Of a stretch of DNA of 64,000 nt, positions 1-9,308 are shown in pieces (the stretch's first letter is position 1; every line of letters starts with the position of its first letter). The translations under genes and the position numbers were made by a program. Below the pieces are notes generated by a model that was not told where the DNA came from, did no database searches, and saw nothing but the letters and a program-made list of their open reading frames with translations. The stretch is taken from the NCBI RefSeq assembly GCF_011753055.1, contig NZ_VWWJ01000032.1:1-64000 (forward strand). Direction: 5' to 3'. This DNA is from Burkholderia sp. Ax-1719 (GTDB lineage: Bacteria > Pseudomonadota > Gammaproteobacteria > Burkholderiales > Burkholderiaceae).

Positions 1-37
1 CCCCGGCCACCAGCAGACAGATTAACTTCTTCTTCAT
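1..37 (-). CDS. N-terminus of an exported protein (truncated by window edge)
   Basis: Only the first twelve codons are inside the window. They read MKKKLICLLVAG, a basic n-region followed by a hydrophobic stretch, which is the beginning of a signal peptide. An AAGGAG ribosome binding site (45-50) sits 7 bases before the ATG at 37; an ATG two codons earlier is too close to it. Porins and periplasmic binding proteins often start this way, but the product cannot be identified from this fragment. It runs in the same direction as the polyamine transport genes. Confidence 0.45.
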   Translation of the reverse strand, partial: MKKKLICLLVAG

Positions 38-169
38 CGACATTCTCCTTATGGGTCGTTATTGCAGGCGTTTCGACGTTTAATTCTTTTATTGCGGGTT
101 TTTCTGGTGGCCGTTTTTATCCGTCGCGCGTTCTCTCAAACGCACGACGGGAATTACTTCGCACCTGAT

Positions 170-1081
170 TTACGCAGCGCGCCGTCCAATCGGCGAACCC
201 ACTGCGCCAGGCGGCGTGCCTGCCGTAGCGGTTTCAGCGGGGTCGGGCTGGATGAAGGCCATCTGCATATCGCGCATGCGCTTCTTTTCACGTGCGCTCA
301 TCAGCTGGTTCACGGCGATCACACCAATCGTCACGGCGCTGATAAAGAGCGTCGCCAGCGCATTCATCTCGGGGTTCAGACCCAGACGCACACGCGAGAA
401 CACCACCAGCGGCAGCGTCGTCGAGCCGGGGCCCGAGAGGAACGCGGAAAGCACCAGATCGTCGATCGAGAGCGTGAACGAGAGTAGCCAGCCGGAGAGC
501 AGCGCCTGCGAGATCAGCGGCAAGGTGATGACGAAGAACACCTTCAGCGGCGTGGCGCCCAGATCGAGCGCCGCTTCTTCAAGCGACTTGTTCATCTCCT
601 TCACACGCGACTGCACGATGATCGCGACGTACGACACGCACAGCATCACGTGGCCGATCCAGATCGTGAGGATGCCGCGTCCTGCCGGCCAGCCAATCAT
701 CTGCTGGAGCGCCACGAAAAGCAGCAGCAGCGAGATACCCTGGATGACTTCAGGAATCACAAGCGGGGCATTGATCATGCCGGTGTAGAGCGTGAAACCG
801 CGAAAGCGACCCATGCGTGCCAGCACGAAACCGGCCCACGTCCCGATCACCACCGACGCAAACGCCGTCATCAGACCGATCTTCAGCGACAGCCACGCCG
901 CAGAAAGAAGCTCATCGTCCTGCAGCAGCGCCGCGTACCACTTGAGCGAGAAGCCCGACCACACCGTCACCAGTTTCGACTCGTTAAACGAATAGACAAC
1001 GAGGCTGATAATCGGGATATAGAGAAACAGAAAACCAAGCGTGAGGACGCTGGTGGAAATCGCGCGATTGGGCTTGATCAT
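170..1081 (-). CDS. potI: Putrescine/spermidine ABC transporter inner-membrane permease, PotI type
   Basis: Second permease subunit of the polyamine ABC importer. The 303-residue product begins MIKPNRAI, has about six hydrophobic segments and carries the EAA loop (EEAALDLGATPLKVF) that docks on the ATPase. Its ATG overlaps the TGA of the preceding potH gene (ATGA), so the two are translationally coupled; a longer upstream open frame only reads through potH and is not used. The last 35 residues are a Pro/Ala-rich tail beyond the usual end of PotI. It is the last gene of the minus-strand polyamine unit. Family assignment is by sequence pattern and gene order; the preferred polyamine is inferred. 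Confidence 0.92.
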   Translation of the reverse strand: MIKPNRAISTSVLTLGFLFLYIPIISLVVYSFNESKLVTVWSGFSLKWYAALLQDDELLSAAWLSLKIGLMTAFASVVIGTWAGFVLARMGRFRGFTLYTGMINAPLVIPEVIQGISLLLLFVALQQMIGWPAGRGILTIWIGHVMLCVSYVAIIVQSRVKEMNKSLEEAALDLGATPLKVFFVITLPLISQALLSGWLLSFTLSIDDLVLSAFLSGPGSTTLPLVVFSRVRLGLNPEMNALATLFISAVTIGVIAVNQLMSAREKKRMRDMQMAFIQPDPAETATAGTPPGAVGSPIGRRAA

Positions 1082-2040
1082 TTGCTTTCCTCCAGTTCCT
1101 TGACCTGGTAGTACTGAAAGACTGCCATCGGCACGAGCAGCAGCAACACCATCGCGACGGTGACAGCCGAGGCCATCGGCCAGTCCATGTTGTTGAAGAA
1201 CTCGTCCCACATGACGCGGCCGATCATGAGCGTGTCCGCGCCGCCGAGCAGTTCGGGGATCACGTATTCGCCCACCGCCGGAATGAATACCAGCAGGCTG
1301 CCCGCGATAATCCCGTTCTTCGAAAGCGGCAGCGTGATCTTCGTGAACGCCACCCACGGCTTCGCGCCCAGGTCATACGCGGCTTCGAGCAGCGTGAGAT
1401 CCATCTTGCAGAGGTGCGCGTAAAGCGGCATCACCATGAACGGCAGATACGAATAGACCATGCCGATATAGACGCCTGCATCGCTGTGATAGAGACGCAG
1501 CGGCGAATGAATCAGGCCGATGGCCATGAGCGCGTGATTGAGCAGGCCGTCGTCCTTGAGAATGCCGATCCACGCATAGACGCGGATCAGAAACGACGTC
1601 CAGAACGGCAGCATGACCGCCATCATCAGCACATTGCGCGTGGCCGGATTGGAGCGCGCGATGTAATAGGCGATGGGGTAGCCAATCAGCAGACAGAAGA
1701 ACGTCGATACCGCCGCCATCTTCAGCGAGCTGATATAGGTGGCGATATAGAGGCTGTCCTGCAGCAGGAACGCGTAGTGCGAAAGCTGCAGCGCGAGATG
1801 GACCATGCCGTCCTTCATCTCGACCAGGTTCGAATAGGGCGGAATGCCCATGACCTGATCGGCGAAGCTGATCTTGAGCACCAGCACGAAGGGCAGGGCG
1901 AAGAACAGCGCCAGCCAGATGAACGGCACACCGATCACGGTGGTGCGGCCCGAGGGCACGAAGCGCGAGAAGAAGCGCCCCAGCGCACCGCGCTTGACCG
2001 CGCCACGCGGCGCGGCGGAAGTAGAGGGAACGGAACTCAT
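1078..2040 (-). CDS. potH: Putrescine/spermidine ABC transporter inner-membrane permease, PotH type
   Basis: First permease subunit of the importer, 320 residues. A cytoplasmic N-terminus rich in Ser, Arg and Lys is followed by a transmembrane segment (WLALFFALPFVLVLKISFAD) and a periplasmic loop, then the BPD-type core with an EAA motif (LEAAYDLGAKPWVAF). It partners PotI to form the membrane channel. It lies 16 bases after potG and overlaps potI by four bases, the tight spacing expected of subunits made in fixed ratio. Confidence 0.93.
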   Translation of the reverse strand: MSSVPSTSAAPRGAVKRGALGRFFSRFVPSGRTTVIGVPFIWLALFFALPFVLVLKISFADQVMGIPPYSNLVEMKDGMVHLALQLSHYAFLLQDSLYIATYISSLKMAAVSTFFCLLIGYPIAYYIARSNPATRNVLMMAVMLPFWTSFLIRVYAWIGILKDDGLLNHALMAIGLIHSPLRLYHSDAGVYIGMVYSYLPFMVMPLYAHLCKMDLTLLEAAYDLGAKPWVAFTKITLPLSKNGIIAGSLLVFIPAVGEYVIPELLGGADTLMIGRVMWDEFFNNMDWPMASAVTVAMVLLLLVPMAVFQYYQVKELEESK

Positions 2041-2056
2041 TTAGGCATCCTCCTCA

Positions 2057-3208
2057 TCAGGCCGTGAGCACGACGCCGCTGGACGGCGACCACGACACAT
2101 AGACGTCGTCGTTCCAGGCCGGCGTGCCTTCGTTCATCAGGTGCGAGCTGGACAGGTTCGAGACCACCACCTTGCCGCCCGGCAGACGCACGTGATAGAG
2201 CGAATAGCTGCCCATGTAGGCCACATCCGTGACCACGCCGCGCGCCCAGTTGTTGGCGGTGCCCGGCTTCTCGCGCGTCACGCGCACGCGTTCGGGGCGC
2301 ACCGAAATACCCACCGGCATGCCCAGCGGCCCGGTCACACCGTGGCTCACGTACATGCGCGTTTCCAGATCCTCGCTTTCGACGAAGATGTGATCGGGTT
2401 CGTCCTCCACGACCTTGCCTTCGAACAGGTTGGTCGAGCCGATGAATTCGGCGGAGAAACGGCTGTTGGGGAATTCGTAGACTTCGCTGGGCGAGCCGAT
2501 CTGCACGATGCGGCCTTCGCTCATGACGGCGAGGCGATTGGCCATCGTCATCGCCTCTTCCTGGTCGTGCGTGACCATCACGCAGGTGACATCGACCTTT
2601 TCGATGATGTTCACGAGTTCGAGCTGCGTCTTCTGGCGGATCTTTTTATCGAGCGCCGACATCGGCTCGTCGAGCAGCAGGAGTTTGGGGCGCTTGACCA
2701 GCGAACGTGCGAGCGCCACGCGCTGCTGCTGGCCGCCGGAAAGCTGATGCGGTTTGCGCTTGGCGTAGCGGCTCATCTGCACGAGATTGAGCGCATCGGC
2801 CACGCGTTCCTTGATTTCGTTCTTCGGCACGCCTTCCTGCTTGAGGCCGAAGGCGACGTTGGTTTCCACGCTCATATGCGGAAAGAGCGCGTACGACTGG
2901 AACATCATGTTGACCGGGCGGCGATACGGCGGCAGCGAGGCGAGGTCTTCACCATCGACATAAATCTTGCCGGAAGTGGCGGTTTCGAGACCCGCGAGCA
3001 TGCGCAGCAGCGTGGACTTGCCGCAGCCCGAGCTGCCGAGCAGGGCGAAGAGCTCGTTCTTCGCGATGTTCAGGCTCACGTTGTTCACGGCGGTGCTGTC
3101 GCCGAACTTTTTGACGACGTTTTCGATGCGTACGAAAGCGTCGCGGGAGCTGGCCGTCGCGGCAGCGCGCGCGGCTTCGGAGGCGTTGACTTGGGACGTC
3201 GAATTCAT
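2057..3208 (-). CDS. potG: Putrescine/spermidine ABC transporter ATPase, PotG type
   Basis: Cytoplasmic ATPase of the polyamine importer, 383 residues. In order: a short Ala/Ser-rich N-terminal extension, Walker A (GSSGCGKST), the Q-loop (MMFQSYALFPHM), the ABC signature (LSGGQQQR), Walker B (LLLLDEP) and the switch His (THDQEEAMTMA). The last 100 residues form the TOBE-type regulatory domain seen in MalK and PotA/PotG proteins. It is separated from the binding-protein gene by a long spacer but is closely followed by both permeases. PotG rather than PotA is inferred from the company of a PotF-like protein and putrescine catabolic genes. Confidence 0.93.
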   Translation of the reverse strand: MNSTSQVNASEAARAAATASSRDAFVRIENVVKKFGDSTAVNNVSLNIAKNELFALLGSSGCGKSTLLRMLAGLETATSGKIYVDGEDLASLPPYRRPVNMMFQSYALFPHMSVETNVAFGLKQEGVPKNEIKERVADALNLVQMSRYAKRKPHQLSGGQQQRVALARSLVKRPKLLLLDEPMSALDKKIRQKTQLELVNIIEKVDVTCVMVTHDQEEAMTMANRLAVMSEGRIVQIGSPSEVYEFPNSRFSAEFIGSTNLFEGKVVEDEPDHIFVESEDLETRMYVSHGVTGPLGMPVGISVRPERVRVTREKPGTANNWARGVVTDVAYMGSYSLYHVRLPGGKVVVSNLSSSHLMNEGTPAWNDDVYVSWSPSSGVVLTA

Positions 3209-3516
3209 GATGTAACTGGTTCCTTTCTGATCGCGGCACTGCCCGTTCTAGCGTGCCTGCATCGACTGTTTGCCGAAACGCAGGCATGAGCCGTCCCGCA
3301 CGGGGCGCCGAAGCGACTCGCGGAGGTCAGTACTGCGAACGGAGCTCGTTGGAGACTGGCGCGTCGTTTTACACAGGAGCGGCGCGCTCAGCCGGACTTC
3401 GAACAGCGGACTTCTGGCGGAGAGGGGTCGAGCGATCCCTCATCCGCGCGTTGTCTCCTTCCTTCTCCTTCGGCGCCCAGCCGTTCATCGACGGCTTTGA
3501 AGCGCCGGGTTGAGGC
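3209..3516 (-). other. Intercistronic spacer with hairpins between potF and potG
   Basis: No credible gene is present. On the minus-strand message the potF stop is followed at once by a 6-bp inverted repeat (AGCCGT/ACGGCT, 3479-3496), and another 7-bp repeat (TGCCTGC 3254-3260, GCAGGCA 3280-3286) lies just before potG. Neither has a following U-run. Such hairpins after a binding-protein gene are typical of sites that protect the upstream message, giving more binding protein than transporter; that role here is inference. Confidence 0.4.
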
Positions 3517-4638
3517 TTAGTGGCCCGTCTTCAACTGCGACCACAAACGGTTTTCGAGGCGCAGGATGTCGGCCGGCATCGGCTTCATCAGCGTCATCTT
3601 CTTGAGCACTTCGTCGCCCGGGTAGACGGTCTGGTCCTGCGCCACCGCCGGCGTCACGAACTGGCGCGCGGCCTTGTTCGCGGTCGGATAGAACACCTCG
3701 TTGGTGATCGCGGCATTGACCTTCGGATCTTCGATGTAGTTGATCCACTTCAGTGCGGCTTCGGGGTGCGGTGCATCCTTCGGAATCACCATCACGTCGA
3801 ACCACAGCAGGCCGCCTTCCTTCGGATTGGCGAACTTGATGTGATACGAACGCTTGGCTTCCTCGGCGCGGCGGTGAGCGATGCCCACGTCGCCCGACCA
3901 GGCGAACGCGACGCAGATGTCGTTATTCACGAGGTCGTTGATGTAGCCCGACGAATTGAACTGCGTGATGTACGGGCGGACTTTCTTCAGCACTTCGAAA
4001 GCGGCCTGGTAATCGGCCGGGTTCGTGCTGTTGGGGTTCTTGCCCATGTATTGCAGCGTGGCGGCGAAAGCGTCGACGGCCTGATCGAGGAACGACACGC
4101 CGCAGCCCTTGAGCTTCGAGAGATATTGCGGATCGAAGATCAGCGACCAGCTATCCACCGGTGCATTCGCGCCCAATGCCTTTTCGATGGCTTCCTGGTT
4201 GTAGCCCACGCCGTCGGTGCCGTAGGCCCAGGGCACGCCGTACTGATTGCCCGGATCGGCGTCGGCGATCATGTGCATCAGCAGCGGGTCGAGATTCGAA
4301 AGATTGGGGAGCTTGGATTTATCGAGCTTCTGGTACACGCCGGCCTGGATCTGCTTGGCCATGTAGTTCGATGTGGGCACAACGATATCGTAACCCGAGC
4401 TGCCTGCGAGCAGCTTGGCTTGCAAGGTGTCGTCGCTATCGTAGTTGTCGTACTTGACGTGAACGCCCGTCTGCTTTTCGAAGTTCGGGATCGTGTCTTT
4501 CGCGATGTAGTCGGACCAGTTGTAGACGTTCAGTGCGTCGTCCGCGGCGCGAGCCGGCTGGCTCGAAGTCGCCGTGAGACCCGCACAGACGGCAAGCGCG
4601 GCCAGTGCGACGGCATGACGAAGATGTCTGACACTCAT
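3517..4638 (-). CDS. potF: Periplasmic putrescine-binding protein, PotF/SpuD family
   Basis: Periplasmic solute-binding protein of the importer, 373 residues. A signal peptide (MSVRHLRHAVALAALAVCAG..., cleavage near ARAAD) precedes the mature start ALNVYNWSDYI, a hallmark of PotD/PotF proteins whose first strand contributes aromatic and acidic residues to the polyamine site. Further family patterns are DNYDSDDTLQAKLLAG and PWAYGTDGVGYN. Pseudomonas has two such proteins (SpuD and SpuE) at this position; here there is one, so its specificity (putrescine or spermidine) cannot be told from context. It lies 79 bases after spuC. Confidence 0.92.
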   Translation of the reverse strand: MSVRHLRHAVALAALAVCAGLTATSSQPARAADDALNVYNWSDYIAKDTIPNFEKQTGVHVKYDNYDSDDTLQAKLLAGSSGYDIVVPTSNYMAKQIQAGVYQKLDKSKLPNLSNLDPLLMHMIADADPGNQYGVPWAYGTDGVGYNQEAIEKALGANAPVDSWSLIFDPQYLSKLKGCGVSFLDQAVDAFAATLQYMGKNPNSTNPADYQAAFEVLKKVRPYITQFNSSGYINDLVNNDICVAFAWSGDVGIAHRRAEEAKRSYHIKFANPKEGGLLWFDVMVIPKDAPHPEAALKWINYIEDPKVNAAITNEVFYPTANKAARQFVTPAVAQDQTVYPGDEVLKKMTLMKPMPADILRLENRLWSQLKTGH

Positions 4639-4717
4639 GTTGATTTCCCCAGATGATGAAGGTCGGCGGGCGGCGCCCGCACCCCGTTGTGCGCCGCCGG
4701 CCCTTACAGTTGCAGCG

Positions 4718-6160
4718 TTACGAAAGTCCCAGTTGTTGCGCGGTTGCGTCGATGGCCTTTTTCGCCTTCGACACGATTTCGTCGATCTCGCCGCGCGTGA
4801 TGACGAGCGGCGGCGAGAGCAGCATGCGGTCGCCCGTGGCGCGCATGATGAGATTGCCGTTGAAGCAGAAGTCGCGGCAGATCGTGCCCACGTCGCCGCC
4901 GTTCGCGAAGCGCTTGCGCGTCTTCGGATCTTCGGCGAGCTGCAGACCGGCCACGAGACCCGCGCCCGAAATGTCGCCGATGATCGGATGATTCGCGAAG
5001 GTTTCGCGCAGCTGTTGCTGGAAGTACGGACCGGTGTCCGTCTTCACGCGCTCGACGATCTTCTCGTCGCGCAGCAGCTTGAGGTTCGCCACGGCAACGG
5101 CGGCCGCAACCGGATGGCCCGAATACGTGAGGCCGTGATTAAAGTCGCCGTTCTCGATCAGTACCTTCGCCACGCGGTCATGCAGACCGACCGCGCCCAT
5201 CGGCACATAGCCGCTGGTGAGGCCCTTGGCGAGCGTGATGAGGTCCGGCTCGAAACCGAAGTGCTGATGCGCGAACCATTCGCCCGTGCGGCCAAAGCCG
5301 CCGATCACTTCGTCTGCGCACAGCAGGATGTCGTACTTGCGGCAGATACGCTGGATTTCCGGCCAGTAGGTCGAGGCCGGGAAGATCACGCCGCCGGCGC
5401 CCTGGAACGGCTCGCCGATAAACGCGGCGACGTTCTCCGCGCCCACTTCCAGGATCTTCGCTTCGAGCTGCTGCGCACGCGCGAGGCCGAATTCCTCCGG
5501 CGTCATGTTGCCTTCGGCTTCGCCGTAGAAGTACGGCTGGTCGATGTGAACGATGTTCTCGACCTTCGAGGGCATCTGCTCGTGCATATAGCCCATGCCG
5601 CCCAGCGTGCCGCCCGCGATGGTCGAACCGTGATAGCCGTTCTTGCGCGAGATGACGACCTTCTTCGACGGCTTGCCTTGCGTGAGCCAGTATTGATGCA
5701 CGATGCGCAGCACCGTGTCGTTACCTTCCGAGCCGCTGTTGCAATAGAAGAAGTGGTTGAACGGCTCCGGCGAAAGCTCGGCGAGCAGGGCCGAAAGCTC
5801 GATCACCGGCGGGTGCGTGGTCTTGAAGAAGGTGTTGTAGTACGGCAGTTCCTGCATCTGCGTGTACGCGGCGTCGGCCAGTTCCTTGCGGCCATAACCC
5901 ACGTTCACGCACCACAGACCGGCCATGCCGTCGATGATCTGGTTGCCTTCCGAGTCCCACAGGTACACGCCCTTGGCCTTCACGATCACGCGGCTGCCGC
6001 TCTTGTTGAGCGACCCCATGTCCGAGAACGGATGGATGTGATGCGCCGCGTCGAGCGCGCGATATTCGGCCGTGGTGCGAGCGGTTTGCGATGATTGCGC
6101 GCGCAACGTCGTCGGCACTTCCTGCAGTGCGCTGGCGGGGGCGTCGATCCGATAGCTCAT
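4718..6160 (-). CDS. spuC: Putrescine--pyruvate aminotransferase, class III PLP enzyme (SpuC family)
   Basis: PLP-dependent omega-aminotransferase, 480 residues, expected to transfer the amino group of putrescine (or another polyamine or omega-amino acid) to pyruvate, giving 4-aminobutanal. Visible features are the aromatic-rich substrate region (MAGLWCVNVGYGR), NSGSEGND, the DEVIGGFGRTG segment with the PLP-ring Asp near residue 283, and the Schiff-base Lys at about 312 (AKGLTSGYVPMG). The ATG at 6160 is chosen because an AAGGAG lies 9 bases upstream; a TTG two codons earlier is less likely. It follows the glutamine-synthetase-like gene by 19 bases, as in the Pseudomonas spu operon. Confidence 0.92.
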   Translation of the reverse strand: MSYRIDAPASALQEVPTTLRAQSSQTARTTAEYRALDAAHHIHPFSDMGSLNKSGSRVIVKAKGVYLWDSEGNQIIDGMAGLWCVNVGYGRKELADAAYTQMQELPYYNTFFKTTHPPVIELSALLAELSPEPFNHFFYCNSGSEGNDTVLRIVHQYWLTQGKPSKKVVISRKNGYHGSTIAGGTLGGMGYMHEQMPSKVENIVHIDQPYFYGEAEGNMTPEEFGLARAQQLEAKILEVGAENVAAFIGEPFQGAGGVIFPASTYWPEIQRICRKYDILLCADEVIGGFGRTGEWFAHQHFGFEPDLITLAKGLTSGYVPMGAVGLHDRVAKVLIENGDFNHGLTYSGHPVAAAVAVANLKLLRDEKIVERVKTDTGPYFQQQLRETFANHPIIGDISGAGLVAGLQLAEDPKTRKRFANGGDVGTICRDFCFNGNLIMRATGDRMLLSPPLVITRGEIDEIVSKAKKAIDATAQQLGLS

Positions 6161-6179
6161 TTTCAATGTCTCCTTTCTA

Positions 6180-7514
6180 TTACACGTGCAGCAGCAGGTG
6201 CTTGCGTTCCCACGAGCTGATCACGCGGAAATACGCTTCGTATTCGGTTTCCTTGAGCGCGAGATAGGCGCGCACAAACTTTTCGCCGAGGATGTCGTTG
6301 AGCGGCTCGCAACCGCTCATCAGCGTGAGGCCTTCCTCCAGATTGCGCGGCAGCTGGTAAGGCAGCGCGTAACCGTCGCTCAGCAGCGGCTCGGTGGGCT
6401 TGAGGTGCTGCGTCATGCCCAGATAACCGGCGGCCAGCGTCGCGGCGATCGCGAGGTACGGGTTCGTGTCCACGCCCGGAATGCGGTTCTCCACGCGGCG
6501 CGCAGCCGGCGACGAATACGGCACGCGGAAGCCCACGGTGCGGTTGTCGTAACCCCAGGCCACGTTGATCGGCGCGGCCATGAAGCGCGACAGACGGCGA
6601 TACGAATTGATGTACGGTGCGAAGATCGGCATCAGTGCCGGCGTGTATTTCTGCAGGCCCGCGATATACGCATGGAACATGTCCGTGGGCTTGCCGTCCG
6701 CGCCGGTGAAGAGGTTCTGGCCGCTTTCCGCCGAGACGAGGCTCTGGTGGATGTGCATGGCCGAACCCGGCTCGTTTTCCATCGGCTTCGCCATGAAGGT
6801 GGCGTACATATGGTGACGCAGCGCGGCTTCGCGCACGGTGCGCTTGAAGAGGAACACGCGGTCGGCCAGACCCAGCGGTTCGCCGTGCATGAAGTTGATT
6901 TCCATCTGCGCAGCGCCGACTTCGTGAATCAGCGTGTCGACTTCGAGGTCCTGAATTTCGCAGTACTCGTAGATATCTTCGAAGAGCGGATCGAACTCGT
7001 TCACCGCTTCGATCGAATACGCCTGGCGGCCCGTTTCCGGACGACCCGTACGGCCGATCGGCGGCGCGAGAGGAATATCCGGATCCTTGTTCATATCGAC
7101 GAGATAGAACTCCAGTTCCGGCGCGATGATGGGCTTCCAGCCCTTCGCTTCGTAGAGTTCGAGCACGCGGCGCAGCACGCGGCGCGGCGAGATTTCAACG
7201 GGCGAGCCGTCGAAGTGCACGCAGTCGTGGATCACCTGGGCGGTCGGATCGGTCGCCCACGGAATGATGCGGATCGTCGAAGCATCCGGCACGCAGACCA
7301 TGTCCGGGTCGGTGACACCCGTGAGGCTGCCGTCTTCCGGGTAATCGCCGGTGACGGTCTGGATCATCACGGCCTGCGGCAGGCGCATGGATTCGCCCGA
7401 TTCGAACTTGCTGCGCGGAATGATCTTGCCGCGCGCGATGCCGGCCATATCCGGGATGATCGCTTCGATTTCGGTGATGTGATGTTTCTTCAGGAATTCG
7501 TCGATGTCGTGCAT
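6180..7514 (-). CDS. puuA: Gamma-glutamylpolyamine synthetase, glutamine synthetase family (PuuA/SpuB)
   Basis: Glutamine-synthetase-fold ligase of 444 residues, predicted to couple glutamate to putrescine with ATP, the first step of the Puu pathway. The beta-grasp N-terminal part (MHDIDEFLKKHHITEIEAII) is followed by the catalytic barrel with the metal ligand strands APELEFYL and GAAQMEINF, the GSAMHIHQS loop, and NRTVGFRVP/RVENRIPG near the ATP and glutamate sites. Start at 7514 matches the family N-terminus; a longer frame upstream overlaps puuD and is rejected. Flanked by puuD (31-base gap) and spuC (19-base gap), which makes ammonia assimilation as its main role unlikely. Confidence 0.92.
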   Translation of the reverse strand: MHDIDEFLKKHHITEIEAIIPDMAGIARGKIIPRSKFESGESMRLPQAVMIQTVTGDYPEDGSLTGVTDPDMVCVPDASTIRIIPWATDPTAQVIHDCVHFDGSPVEISPRRVLRRVLELYEAKGWKPIIAPELEFYLVDMNKDPDIPLAPPIGRTGRPETGRQAYSIEAVNEFDPLFEDIYEYCEIQDLEVDTLIHEVGAAQMEINFMHGEPLGLADRVFLFKRTVREAALRHHMYATFMAKPMENEPGSAMHIHQSLVSAESGQNLFTGADGKPTDMFHAYIAGLQKYTPALMPIFAPYINSYRRLSRFMAAPINVAWGYDNRTVGFRVPYSSPAARRVENRIPGVDTNPYLAIAATLAAGYLGMTQHLKPTEPLLSDGYALPYQLPRNLEEGLTLMSGCEPLNDILGEKFVRAYLALKETEYEAYFRVISSWERKHLLLHV

Positions 7515-7545
7515 TTTCGTTCTCTCTGTTCTGTGTGGGCCGGCG

Positions 7546-8352
7546 TCAGACCTGCGCGGCATGCGCGCGTGCGGGGTGGCGTGCGGCCCCGCCCTGTATT
7601 CGTGCAAGCATGCGGGCGCGGCAGGCGTCGCCAAAGGCGCGGAAGATAGCGGTGGAAAGGGCGTTTTGTGCGTGCAGCCACTCGGGGTGCCATTGCACGC
7701 CCAGTGCAAAACTGCTTGCGTTCGCAACGGTGATGGCTTCGACCAGTCCGTCCGTAGCCGTTGCGTCCGCAACGAGTCCGTGACCGAGCGTGTCGATGCC
7801 CTGACCGTGCAGCGAATTCACGCGTGCTTCGCGTGCGCCGCCTGCGAGCTTCTGCAGCAAACCGCCTTCCGTTAGCGCGATGGTGTGCGCGGGACCATAT
7901 TGCGTTTCGAGCGGATCAGCCTTGTTTTCACGATGATCGTTGAGGCCGTCCACCGCATGTACTTCCTGATGCAGCGTGCCGCCGAACACCACGTTCATTT
8001 CCTGAAAGCCGCGGCAGATGGCCAGTACCGGCACCCCTGCGTCGATGGCCGCGCGCAGCAGCGGCAACGTCGTGGCGTCGCGCGCCGGATCGTGCAGCGT
8101 GCCAGCGGCGCTTGCCGGGCCGCCATAACGGTGCGGCTCCACGTTCGAATAGCTGCCTGTAAAGAGCAGGCCGTCCACAGCGTCCAGAATGTCCGCCGTA
8201 GCCTGCCGCTCACCCAGTGCGGGCAGCACGAACGCGAGTCCATCCGACCCATCGACAGCAGCGGCGATGTACTTCTCACCGGCTACGTGCGATGCGTGCG
8301 GCCCCATCATGGTGCGATCGGCGGTAACTCCAATCAATGGTTTGGTTCGCAT
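7546..8352 (-). CDS. puuD: Gamma-glutamyl-GABA hydrolase, class I glutamine amidotransferase fold (PuuD/SpuA)
   Basis: Peptidase C26-type hydrolase of 268 residues that would release glutamate from gamma-glutamyl-GABA (or related gamma-glutamyl polyamine products) in the cytoplasm. The nucleophile elbow is AICRGFQEMN (Cys113), and the His-x-Glu pair is in QWHPEW (His222, Glu224). The N-terminal strand MRTKPLIGVTADR and the oxyanion region LLFTGSYSNV fit the family. It is the first gene of the minus-strand polyamine unit and so lies next to the likely promoter region shared with the divergent puuR gene. Confidence 0.92.
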   Translation of the reverse strand: MRTKPLIGVTADRTMMGPHASHVAGEKYIAAAVDGSDGLAFVLPALGERQATADILDAVDGLLFTGSYSNVEPHRYGGPASAAGTLHDPARDATTLPLLRAAIDAGVPVLAICRGFQEMNVVFGGTLHQEVHAVDGLNDHRENKADPLETQYGPAHTIALTEGGLLQKLAGGAREARVNSLHGQGIDTLGHGLVADATATDGLVEAITVANASSFALGVQWHPEWLHAQNALSTAIFRAFGDACRARMLARIQGGAARHPARAHAAQV

Positions 8353-9308
8353 GACTAACGTCTTGTTTCTTCTTCCCGTTGCATCGCAAATCAGGCTGTT
8401 TTTAGCGATGCTTCAGGCGTGACATGACCTTGCAACCGTGCAGAAGACACGGCCGCAAACCTTTAAGTGCGGGGCGCAGCGGCGCTAACGGATCGCGCTA
8501 CGCGTGGAGATCATGTACGCAGTTCGTTTCCTGCCGTTATGGGGCGCGACGGTGTTCAGGCGTGCGCATCCACATCGTGCGCGCGCAGCAAAACCACCCG
8601 CTCGCGATCGACGGCTGAAACGAACAACGCAGGAAGGAGAGGCGCTAGGGCAGCAGCGACGCGACTTCGTCGGTATGCACCGCGATAAATGCGCGTGCCG
8701 AGACGGCGTTATGGCGACGGACGGACCGACGGGAAAGGATTGTGAAGACTGACAGGAGCGGACGAGAGGCAAGCCTGCCGCTACTGCCATCGGCGATGGC
8801 GGCGCAGTCACTGCGAAGACACCTCGCATGACTTCGATCCCATCTCACCAGAGGGCCACGGACTCTCACAATTACACTCGACTGGAGTTTGTTGATCACT
8901 GTTTTTCGATGCGCGGCATGGAAACTGCGCTCTTCAGCATCGACACATAGGTGTCATTCGATGTATTGAGCATTGATCGCGTATTGCAGGGCAATGTAAT
9001 GCGCTTTTCATCGTTCGATCGACCTGTGTTTCAGCATATACGAGCCAAAAAGGCCGTCAATTATTTTTTTACGTTTTTTATGTCAGCACTTTCCCCAAGA
9101 CGCCCGCAAACGTCGCGCAGTACGAAATATCCTGCACTGTCTTTATATTTCGAATAACTTACAGGGGTTAGTACTGACGCAAAAAAAAACAAACTGATTA
9201 GAATATTCAACACGCCACCGCACCGCCGTGTTGCATTTCGGCCTGGATCCTGCGTGCGCTTCCAGTGTGTTTCCTGACCCAAACGGTTCTTCAATCGGTT
9301 CTTTAATC
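8353..9308. other. Long divergent intergenic region between puuD and puuR
   Basis: Nearly 1 kb with no convincing gene: the open frames present are Arg/Cys/Ser-rich and have no ribosome binding sites. The half next to puuR is much richer in A and T than the rest, with homopolymer runs around 9061-9080 and 9178-9190. A perfect inverted repeat GACAC-ATAG-GTGTC occurs at 8942-8955. The region should hold the promoters for both polyamine units and probably PuuR operators, but none can be assigned with certainty. Confidence 0.5.

Noticed and set aside
8485..8829. Possible small genes in the puuD/puuR gap
   Set aside because: The frames are Arg, Ser and Cys-rich without start signals or family patterns.
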